Source: Sipunculus nudus (Eukaryota; Annelida; Sipuncula; Golfingiida; Sipunculidae). Taken from it: a stretch of 64,000 bases of DNA. Of the stretch, positions 1 to 64,000 are shown one piece after another (the stretch's first letter is position 1; each line of letters starts with the position of its first letter). The DNA lies in NCBI GenBank assembly GCA_026874595.1, contig CM049319.1, positions 56,926,917-56,990,916 on the forward strand. Direction: 5' to 3'. Made by a program: the position numbers and the translations under genes. A model generated the notes under the pieces. It saw only the letters and a list, made by a program, of their open reading frames with translations, made no database searches and was not told the origin of the DNA.

Positions 1-1890
1 TAAAGTGAACTGGAGAATTCTGGAAAAATTAATTTAAAATTCTGTGTTTGTTCTTACAAGCACAATAAACAAATTTGTCAATGGGAGCAAACACTGGTCA
101 TCCATGTATAATTATAAAAAAACAATGCTGTACTGATATTTGGTTTTATAATTTTTTAAAATCAAAATCCCTTTCCAAGAAGGTTCTCAAAAAGTACAGT
201 ATAATTCTGCAGTAAGAGAAAGAATCTTAAATCCAGTATGATCTGTTGGATGCAAATATAATTCCTCCTGTTGACCTTTTTGTAGCTCCTTTGGCCTAAG
301 GCCCTATATGCCATATGTTTATGCCAGGGCGATTACACAGCCCCCTGGTGCCCATCCACAATTCACAAAAAAAATTATTTTCCCCTTTATTTCTTGACAA
401 ATTTTGATTCTGGTTATTTAATATGATAGGGCTATTTGTATTTTTGTCAGGGCTTTTAACTTCACAGAATATTGATATTAATCATGCAAACTTTTTTCAA
501 AATCACATAAAAATGCTTCCCCTTCATTTCTTGACTGTTTTTGGCTTGCTGTGGGCTTTTAAACATACAAAGAGCTTTTGAAATTCATTAAACATGCTTC
601 TTTTTTATTTCTTGACTGATTTTCGACTCTGCTTGTCTGATCTGATTTGGCTTGGAGTTAACTTCTTAAATGTTAAACACAATTTCTTACCTCGCCTATC
701 CCTCACTTCACCTGTACCACTCTGAAATTGATGGATACATGCAGCTTTTCAATTCTACCCGTAGTCAACTTTATAGGTTTTTGTAAATATTGTTTTCAGT
801 CAACATTTTTCTTTACTTTTTTTTAACATTTTACTCTATTATCATATATACAGCAGAATGTTCAACATATCAATAATTAAATTACATGTACTAAATAAAA
901 TGTAATTATCAAAATGAATTGCAAGACTTGAGTTTGATTTTCCTATTTTATATTTGACTTCCACCATTAACTGAGTGTCATTTACACTTGCCATATTATG
1001 CACATCTTTAAACACAATAAAATATGAGAATATGTGAATTTGGAACACATTCAACCATCTATTATTCCTTTTTCCCTGGGAAACCCTAAAAAATAACAAC
1101 TGCTGACATGAAGGCAGAGTGGACTGGTCCAGTCTAGGGCTAAAAGGTTGATATTTTGTGTTAGTGGTCCAGTCCGGTTAAAAAATTGTGGACTGGACTG
1201 GTCAAAGCAATAGGTCGATATCTCTACCTCATAATCATATATTTTTGACATTATGACCTAATTTGTAGAAGATATAGACCTGAAAGGTGCTGACAGTATT
1301 TAATAACTGTTTAAACCAAATGTAAAGAAATCATTTTAAATATAAATGTGTATGGATTCAGATTACAATTGGAAAATTTTAAAAAAAAGAATTATTTTAT
1401 TAATTAAAACGTGTCTTTTTCAGATGATTATTTAATCTTACATTTTGAAACTTGTCTTAAGACATCTTTTGTATTGCAATTTTATCATCAATGAATTTTA
1501 AGGGTCATGGTTCACGCATTCTAAATATTTACAGGTAACCTGGGGCAAGCAATTCCAGTTAAGAGAGAAGGAAAATTATGGATTGAAATTACTTCATAAT
1601 TTGTTTTATATAAAATTAATTTTTAAATGCCAGAAAAGGAAAAATTCGGCCAGTGTTACAGCCTTACAGGTATCGGTATCATCCTATATCCTGAGATTCT
1701 GAAGAAATCACTGGTAAATATTACGGAAGGCAAAAAAATCTAAAACACCGGAATAGATGCGATGTCGCTTATTATATGGTCTCCATAAAAGTGTATGGTC
1801 ATATCTCGAGAAAAAATGGGCTCCTCCCACCGGCCAAGACATCTTTAACGTTAAATTTACGCGGTACTGCAAGTTATCAGATCCAGCATA
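1..1890. other. 5' flank of TGFBRAP1
   Basis: AT-rich sequence upstream of the start codon. I see no convincing TATA box, CpG island or other gene. It must include the 5' UTR and possibly the promoter, but no boundary can be set. A cluster of short inverted copies of GGACTGGAC/GTCCAGTCC lies at 1121-1198. The in-frame stop at 1852-1854 closes the frame ahead of the ATG. Confidence 0.5.
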
Positions 1891-57092
<55,202 letters not shown>

Positions 57093-57107
57093 GTGAGTCA
57101 AATATAT

Positions 57108-57720
57108 AAGGCCAAAAAAAGTAATTATATGTTGCTCAGGCACTGCCTGTGTTACTTTAATCCCCGCCCCCCCTCCGCCCGCCATGTCAAACATTTTAAA
57201 CATTTTAAAAGTGTCACATTGTAATATGGTGATGTGCTTGATCACAACTGAAAAAAGATCTGTGACTCTAGCGTCAGTCAATTTCCCTTCAAAACAGTAG
57301 TTGGGACTTATTTACTTATGCAAATACTTAAAAAAATTTGATTATTTCTCTAAAACTTTTGACAAATTAGACCCCTTAGGCCAAAAAAAAAATAAGGTAT
57401 GGTTCTCAGGCACTTTTTTTCAGAAATCAGTGCGGGCGGGCGGTATTTTATTTTTGACCTTTTTTTGGATGTTTCGATAAAAATGTCATATAATCAGGAA
57501 AAACCATGAAAATTACAAATATTTTGCTAAATACTACATAAATTGTATTATTTATTTTCTTGAAAGATCAAAATCAAAATAAAAATTTTTGATGCGGGGG
57601 GTTAAAATTGACGCGGGCGGTGCCTGAGAACCATACCTTTTATTTTTTTTGGCCTTACATCATTTATGATTATCTTATATTTCTGTCTATGTGGACTTTT
57701 TTCTTTAACGGCGGCATAGC
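57108..57720 (+). mobile_element. family J element interrupted by a MITE
   Basis: Same order of blocks as 10797-11110 (GTGTCACATTGTAATATGGT, ACAAATTAGACC, then CATCATTTATGATTA), with the palindromic MITE at 57379-57654 splitting it after GACCCC. Begins 15 bp downstream of exon 21. Confidence 0.6.
57379..57654. mobile_element. Tourist/Harbinger-like MITE with TTA target duplication
   Basis: Inverted ends of about 37 bp beginning GGCCAAAAAAAAAATAAGGT and ending CTTTTATTTTTTTTGGCC, with GGTTCTCAGGCAC against GTGCCTGAGAACC inside. TTA flanks both sides (57376-57378, 57655-57657). The 3-bp TWA duplication and size fit PIF/Harbinger MITEs. Confidence 0.78.
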
Positions 57721-58676
57721 TGATGATGTGTCAATACGCTGGGTTACCCTAAAAAGGAAACTAATCTTTAAATAAACATTTGGAATCTGTCTAAATTTTT
57801 GTGTGATAGAATTATAATGTAAATTTCATCCCACAAAGAGAAACTCTTAGCGCACTTTCCCTATTTTCATGCTTTGTTACTGGTTGGCTAGATTTAATAT
57901 GGCTGCCATCGCAGCCAATTGGCAGAGATTGGTTTTTATATCAACTTTGATTATACTTCTTTTGCAGTTAAAATTTAAATAATAAATATCAATAAAGATT
58001 ATACAAGACTTATATAAATTTCTATTCTATTTCTTTATTTAACAAGCCTAACAAAAACTAGCACTACCAGCATACAGTTTTAAAAGTAGCATATACTTTT
58101 TTTTATAAAAGAATAGTTCTTATACTTTTATCTTACATATATATGGTATAAATATATACAATAGAGTGCTGTTTTTAAAATGATGAAATTTTAAATGGGG
58201 AACGGACAATTTTTTAAGGTTTACCAAATATTTTTAAACATGTAAATACTTTACATGCATTATTGTAATTATGTTTCACAATTTCCTGCGATTAGGTGAT
58301 TAAGCCCTGTGGTGACCTTATTAATATTTTCTGGGCTGATATGGTACAGCTGGCCATGCAATGCTAGGCTAACTTAACCCCAGAAAGCCGCTGAACAATT
58401 TATCAAAGAGTACTTGTGTGTTATAAACCATATCTGGTTGTACTCATTCAAACATGGGTCATTGGCTTGGGCTAGGATGTCAGGCCAAACAACTGAGCAG
58501 TTTACTCACAAGAGTGTTATCGATGTATAATTCTTACATCTGCTTGGCCAAAGCATGGCAGCCTGGCCATACAAAATGACCTGTTCACTCCCATGAGCAA
58601 TTGTGTCATCTGCTTAATCTCACCATTATTCATCATTTCACTCTTACTGTCATGAAGAACACTACTCAAACAAGAT

Positions 58677-58917
58677 CCCCTAGTTGTCATTTTGCAGAGA
58701 TTTAAAGAACAGAAAACGGACAGTGTTTTGCTTTGACAAGCTGACATTCCTTGCGTGGCTTGGTCGAAGTGAGAAGCCTGCCATCATTGCAAAAAATTTC
58801 AACATTGGCAGATCCCATATTACTGATATAAAGAAGTGTAGAGAGAAACTGGTCGCATACATAATGAATTTGCCAGAAGCCCCTGACTCAAAGAAAAATT
58901 ATAGAGTATCCATTTAA
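58677..58917 (+). pseudogene. CENP-B/jerky-type helix-turn-helix fragment
   Basis: Reads NRKRTVFCFDKLTFLAWLGR, SEKPAIIAKNFNIGRSHITD, IKKCREKLVAYIMNLPEAPD. This follows the N-terminal domain of Tigger/jerky transposases (KLxxLxxLxxxEKxxxIAKxFxIGxSxIxDIKKxREK). The frame stops at 58917 with no second domain or DDE core. An isolated 3'-truncated remnant unrelated in orientation to the one near 50 kb. Confidence 0.6.
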
Positions 58918-59318
58918 TTTGTTTGCTCTACCATTGTTCACAAACTTTTAATTCTCTTGCTGTTCACTCTTTAAACATGTGCTGCACTGGGCTGTAAAAG
59001 AAACTAACCAAGCTTCACCAATGGTGGTGTCATTTGATCTTTCCCTCCTGGGAATTCGTTGAAAAAAAGGGTAGGCACGTATCACAAAAATAAACAGGTT
59101 TAACTTTACCAATAAAGCTTTGCAATAGACCCAATATTTTTTATATGTCCTGGTCATAAGTTACTTAGGTTGAAAGAAACACTGTGTTCTCCAGGATAAT
59201 GGCATTAAGTTAATCATTAACAGTCCTACAAACTTGCCGCTAGACCCTCTGACTAATTTTCTGAAAGTTTTTTTTCTGAACAAAAAGCTTGTCCCCCAAC
59301 ACTTCAGGAAAAACGGCA

Positions 59319-59346
59319 CTGTATATATATATATATATATATATGG
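59319..59346. repeat. (TA)n microsatellite, short
   Basis: About 25 bp of TA repeats, with no linked feature. Confidence 0.85.
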
Positions 59347-59738
59347 ATATTTCTATTGGAAAAATTGCATACATATGCAAGTTATATTATTATATATGTA
59401 TGTTTTTTGTACATATGCACCTGTTTTTGTGAGTTGTAGATAATCATATTAATGTACTGTATGAACAATAATCTACTAGTTTAACAACACCAGATCAATG
59501 ATTATTGTCCAATAGACCTTTCCCTAATCATGTTAACTGTGTGTGATATTTGCATTGTTCTGGGCCAATAAGCCTGCATTAAGGTTTTGATAAAAGCAAA
59601 ATAAGAAACTCTGAACTCTGGCAGAAACCTCACTGTTAATTAATTTTTTTTTTTTTTCATTTAATCATATAAATATAATAAAATATGATCTTTGCTATCA
59701 GTATAACATCCCTGAACACTCAGTTTCAGTCATTACAG

Positions 59739-59961
59739 GCAGGTGTGGCTTGTGTGTTGTGAATGGTTCAGTTTTATTTTGTGTCTAAAAAAAAACCTAA
59801 ATCTCATTTTAGATCATCTGCTCAAGGCTAAACCTGGCCTTTGTAGTATTTGTGAAAACTCCAGATCTAATGGCTTGATCAAAATTGGAAAGTGCACATG
59901 TCCATGTGCAGTCCCATTTGTAAAGTACTTATTTTTTAACTGCCTTAATTATTTTAATTGA
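59739..59961 (+). CDS. weak candidate for a terminal TGFBRAP1 exon
   Basis: After cattacag at 59738 the frame compatible with exon 21 stays open to a TGA at 59959-59961. It contains a CxxC (GLCSICENS) and a later CTCPC. The family's zinc finger should begin a few residues after the junction and carry a YPNG motif and a C-terminal HxxC; those are absent. It is probably a chance open frame. The AG acceptors at 57966 and 60058 would end the protein after one and eight codons. Confidence 0.15.
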
Positions 59962-60603
59962 TTATTTAATTTCAGTGTATCAGTCAATGTTTATTTAATT
60001 ACATAAACTGCATTATCCACAGCATACATCATAAGAAACTTAATTTTTTTCTTCACAGTATCAAACCATCTTTAATGAATTAAATGAGTAAACAAAAAGA
60101 GTTTATGCAGTTTTGATTTTGCCCACCAGATGGCAGGTAAGGCATATACTCTTGGACACATTTTGTCATACAAGTTTGCAGTGATATGAATGACCTTATT
60201 AATACAGATACATTTAAACCCTGAACATGATAAGAATACAATAAACACAGAAACTCTTAAGCTAATGCTGAATTAATTTTTTATTCATTTGAATACATAT
60301 TTTAATTATTTCTATTGATGTTATTTCTCAGTTCTGAAATAAGTTTTATTGTGATAAATTAAACCCTGCAAACCCACATTCTTTTTGTTATATCATAATA
60401 TATGGACACCCCATTATTTAATGAAGATATTGTGACCAGCACTTTATAATGAAAAAAAGACTTTCAGACAAATTTAATATGACAAAAGTTTTGTTCACAA
60501 CCTTTGAACTTTGTGTGTGAGAGTATTATGCTTCTAGCCTAGAGGTAAGGAAGAAATATCATCATCTCAAACAATTTAAAAAATCAAGTTAATGAATTCT
60601 GTT

Positions 60604-60972
60604 TCAAAAGCAGCTGTTGGTTTTCCATACACTTGTGTGACTGATGACCTTTGACCCCTGAATGGAGATAGAGAAGTGTCTTCTCATGGATAAACTACCA
60701 CCACGAGGTGATATATCAAACATTCCGTTATCAGATCCCACCCTGTGCATTATCATGCTGTGAGACCTAACGGCGACCTTGGTGGACTTTGTGACCTTTC
60801 CCTTGTCTCGAGAGTGCGTAAACCTCTCCAAGTTCTTATTAAGTGGATCACTTAGCAAACAGAGAGCTCTGAAACCCCAGGTTGTATCAGGCACACTATA
60901 AAACACAAGGGTAGTCTTCTGAAGTAAAGAGAGGATTGTCATGACCTGTGATATACATTCACAAACACCCAC
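60604..60972 (-). CDS. unrecognised 122-aa ORF
   Basis: An open minus-strand frame from MGVCECISQVMTILSLLQKT through NLERFTHSRDKGKVTKSTKV to SVWKTNSCF. I recognise no family or motif. Composition is more balanced than the surrounding AT-rich sequence. A TTATAG precedes GTGGGTGTTTGTG at the 5' side, so it could be a terminal exon of a - strand gene; it could equally be chance or a transposon remnant. Confidence 0.25.
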   Translation of the reverse strand: MGVCECISQVMTILSLLQKTTLVFYSVPDTTWGFRALCLLSDPLNKNLERFTHSRDKGKVTKSTKVAVRSHSMIMHRVGSDNGMFDISPRGGSLSMRRHFSISIQGSKVISHTSVWKTNSCF

Positions 60973-61869
60973 CTATAATCCCCATAGACAGACCTGTGTT
61001 AAAGGCCACCCTTTAAAAAGGACCACCTGCTGGTTTCATGTACCTGTACTTTAATTCAAATTAAATCTACATTGTATGGTGGGAGACTGTGACAGTATGA
61101 GATCAAATGCATGCATTGAGTGAAGTGTTGTATTAATGTATGATTTATTGGTGATTCATATTCAGCAAAATACCTTAACATTCAGTATGACTCTCAGACA
61201 TCAGGATGGTGGCTATACTGTTGACATAGCAACCATAAGGTTGCTATAACAACCATTAAGTTGCTATAGGCACCATAGCAGCCAGCATGAACTCACCATG
61301 GTTGGTATAAGTATCATAGCAAGCAGTGAGGCTGTTATATATATTCCAAAAATTCAATGCAAACTGTAAAGACTATATTATTGAAAACTGATGTCACATG
61401 AATTTATTTTTTATGAATGAATAGTTTTCCAAGTTCAATATACAAAAAAATCCTTTTGCTCCAGAGCAGTGTAATAATAGCAACATACAGGCACAGTGGT
61501 ACACTGCAGAAGACTTGCGAGCTGAAAAAAAAATTATTTACAAGGTCAACCTGTTAAAAGTGACTGCAGAGAAATTTGGCTTAAATGTTGAAGGTCAAAA
61601 ACATTGCCACTGTGGTGATCATGTGATCAGGTGTATGGTGTCTGAACATAATACTGATACCACAGATAATGTATTCAAAGTTCCAGTCTACTTGAAACAT
61701 GTAACTCTCCAGGGGCCGCTCACTGATTTAATCACTTTGTGTCCTCTTGAAATACTGAGTGGAACACTTTTTGGAATTCTTCAATTTACCTCCTTAGATT
61801 TACAAGCATTATGTCGTCTGTAACTTTATTGCTCGTTGGTACTTTCTTGGATCGAGTCAACTAATCTAC

Positions 61870-62260
61870 TCACTGGCTTCTGTGGCTCTGGGGCAGAGCA
61901 CAGGAATCTCAGCCAAAGTTCGAATCTCAGCCAAGGTGGTGAGATTTTTCACACAGGGAGAGCACTCTGCATGTGTAATTGGAAGATCATGCCCAAAGGC
62001 TGTGCTTTACTCACAAAAGAGTGTCTTTCAGGGGTTCCTTGGGGGTGTGCCCACTGCTCCAGCAATGGGGTTGATTACACACCCAGGGCCCGTAGGTGCA
62101 GTAGTCACTTGGCCTGGTAAAATCAGGATATAAAATGAGAGGAAGAATATGATACTACCCCATCATGTAGTTCAAAATTGGAATGGAATTCTGCAGATGT
62201 AGATACACTTATTTAAGGTGGTAGCATTAAAAAAAAAATGAGGCGGTTACCTTCAACAAA
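61870..62260 (+). mobile_element. tRNA-derived SINE
   Basis: Head TGTGGCTCTGGGGCAGAGCA and B-box-like GTTCGAATCTC. The body and end (CAATGGGGTTGATTACACAC, GAGGCGGTTACCTTCA) are as in 14225-14610. CAGGAATCTCAGCCAAAGTT then AATCTCAGCC shows a small internal duplication. Confidence 0.65.
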
Positions 62261-63299
62261 TTTGCATATAAAAAACTCTGCCCTACTCTTTCCTCATTGT
62301 ATCAGGTAGAAGCATATTTATTTTATATATTATATACTATTTATGATAGTTTATTTATAGGATACCTTTGAATATACAGAGGATCTCTTGCTACCATCCT
62401 AAACTGTGGGTAAAACACCTGCAGGTGATTTCTAATTATTACTGAGAGGATGATTTCTAAATTATTTTTGAAATACCTGAATTCAGAAAAAAATAATGTT
62501 GATAAGTCAGCTGCATTAAAAAGACAAGGTACCATGCGCCATGACTGAGAGTACCGGTACATCAACTTTTAGAATATGTGCATTTTAAGGAGTCCTAGAG
62601 TAGTGGTTTGGAAAGTATAAATTGAAAAAAACTGGACCAATGTTTACACAAACTCCTGCGACAGTGCTTTTCACGGACAAGCCATCTCCTTTTGTATGGT
62701 CTGTATTATACTCAGGGATCAAAATACTTTGAAATTGTCACCTTTTCTGTGGAAAGGCATTACGGTAATACAGGTTTGCCTTTCCACAGAAAAATTTGCC
62801 TCTCTGCTAAATATGCACCCCACCATCATATCAAACTTTCAGTCACACTTTGGTCAGTGTAAGCCTGATTTTACCTTCTTATATGCCATCCTACACGCAC
62901 ACTTGCATGCATACAGAGCTGTTTTCAGTATTAACCCTGTCATATCAGTAACATGATTGTGCAGTGAAAAAACCCCAGAAAAATGGAGGAGATAGGCACT
63001 TAATGCCACACAGTTAAAAAATTATAGACCATTTTTATAAGTAAAAATAGAAATATAGGGAGTCGGTGGAACACCGCCTGTTAAATCATTTGTTTTTGAT
63101 TCATGTTTACTATTTATCAGCTGCTAATGTTGATACATATAGGTGTTAACCTTTCCAACAACTTAGTATAAGATGATAAATGCCTTTCTGTGCACATGCT
63201 TGCCTGTCTGATACAGGCGGAAAGGACTTATTTCGACCCCTGATACTGGCTGACACAAGGACAGCCATTGCAATAAAGAAACACCAGGGCATTGAATAA

Positions 63300-64000
63300 T
63301 ATTAAAGTCAGCTATTCACCTACCCCATCTATAGAATTTATATGATTTCTGGCTTATTCAGCACACCTGTTTATAAACTGTAGGTAAACCCTGTCAAGAA
63401 AAGTTCTTATAAGGCCAGAAAAGAAAGGTTTGGTTCTCAGGCACTTTTTTTCAGGAACAAGTACGGGTGGGCGATATATCAGGGAAAAGCATGAAAATGC
63501 AGAATTTTTTTGCTAAACAGGTAAAAGCACTACTTTACAAAGAATTTCTTATTAAAAATCTATTATTTTATCTTCTTGGAAGATGAAAAACCAAATAAAA
63601 ATTTTTTGATGGGGGGGGGGGGTTAAAATTGTCAGAGGCAGTGCCTGAGAACCCTGCCTTTTATTTTTTTGGCCTAACGCCTCTGTGGTGGATTTATCAA
63701 CAAACTGTTAGTAAAACAGTTTATCCACAAACTATTTGTAAATGCAGAAATGTTGAAAAATGGAAATACCATGTGACCAAAGGTGGTTGGTTGCATATTT
63801 GTGGAAGATGAAAGGTAACTATTTGCAAAACACCCTTTACAAAACTCTGGTTCTTCTGCCATGCCACCAGGTGTCCTTACTGAATGTGTTTTGATTATCT
63901 TGTGGAGCCCCCACATGTGATAAAACATGGCTATAACAAAAATGAAAACCCTGTGTCCTGTAGCATTGGTGTTTTCTGGCCTGTTTTATAAAAGGTTCAG
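63300..64000 (+). repeat. family K repeat, split by a MITE and cut by the window end
   Basis: Collinear with 27430-27890 (AAACTGTAGGTAAACCCTG, AAGGTGGTTGGTT, ATGCCACCAGGTGTCCTT, GGCCTGTTTTATAAAAGGTTC) once the MITE at 63413-63674 is removed. Confidence 0.55.
63413..63674. mobile_element. Tourist/Harbinger-like MITE, copy 2, TAA target duplication
   Basis: Same ends and interior as the copy at 57379-57654 (GGTTCTCAGGCACTTTTTTT, GGTTAAAATTG, GCCTGAGAACC), flanked by TAA on both sides (63410-63412, 63675-63677). It interrupts a family K repeat. Confidence 0.78.

Larger units (their letters stand above)
57721..63299. other. sequence downstream of exon 21
   Basis: Holds the CENP-B-type fragment, a SINE and two unrecognised open frames (60604-60972 on the minus strand, 61515-61823 on the plus strand). 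It is either intron 21 or, if the gene ended by a short exon, 3' flank. AATAAA occurs at about 60240. No zinc-finger exon was found. Confidence 0.4.

Noticed and set aside
1119-1210. Promoter hairpin at 1121-1198
   Set aside because: The inverted GGACTGGAC words are short and 700 bp from the ATG; nothing links them to transcription.
59813-59960. Terminal TGFBRAP1 exon starting after TTTTAG at 59812
   Set aside because: From that acceptor the phase dictated by exon 21 gives SSAQG then a stop; the CxxC at 59841 lies in another frame.
61515-61823. 102-codon plus-strand ORF starting MRAEKKIIYKVNLL
   Set aside because: No motif recognised, no splice or promoter context, and length is within chance for this window.

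Overview
This is eukaryotic nuclear DNA: AT-rich, intron-dominated and crowded with repeats. It is most likely from a mollusc and probably a bivalve. That placement is inferred from the repeat types (tandem-core elements with CCGT/CTGT microsatellites, tRNA-headed SINEs, Harbinger, Tigger and THAP remnants) and not from a species-specific marker.

One gene spans almost the whole window on the + strand. Twenty-one small exons between 1891 and 57092, each bounded by AG/GT with matching phases, join into 812 codons plus two bases. The product is the animal VPS3-type CORVET subunit TGFBRAP1: an N-terminal CNH beta-propeller (exons 1-9), a Vps39_1/TRAP1 region (exons 12-15), then alpha-solenoid clathrin-type repeats (exons 15-21). 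The C-terminal zinc-finger exon (about 45 residues in homologues) was not found. It lies beyond 64000, or it is represented by an unconvincing candidate at 59739-59961.

Layout: 1-1890 is the 5' flank. Intron 1 (1966-11344) holds a TA-flanked MITE, a GGATCC-ended fold-back and a 3-kb tandem-core element. Introns 2-7 (11398-19091) hold decayed exon 5 copies, SINEs, a 706-bp inverted-repeat element with 10-bp target duplications, and a THAP-domain ORF. Intron 8 (19253-25698) is nearly all nested tandem-core elements. Introns 9-13 (25832-45352) hold a minisatellite born in a SINE, chimeric elements, a LINE 3' end with a long (TA)n run, and a 4.4-kb element with a 1,006-bp internal duplication. 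Introns 14-17 (45422-52957) hold a broken Tigger/pogo transposase on the - strand and a compact - strand transcription-unit-like block. Introns 18-20 and the 3' part (53070-64000) hold exon 19-derived tandem copies, Harbinger MITEs, a CENP-B-type helix-turn-helix fragment and more SINEs.

Two themes stand out. Several elements share one architecture: a 5' hairpin, a tetranucleotide microsatellite, a tandem core, and sometimes a 3' GACCCATGGGTC palindrome. They exchange cores, nest in one another, and share a GGTGGCGCCACC palindrome across otherwise different cores. Separately, exon edges of the host gene (exons 5, 6 and 19) have been copied into adjacent introns, with splice sites kept in some copies and broken in others.
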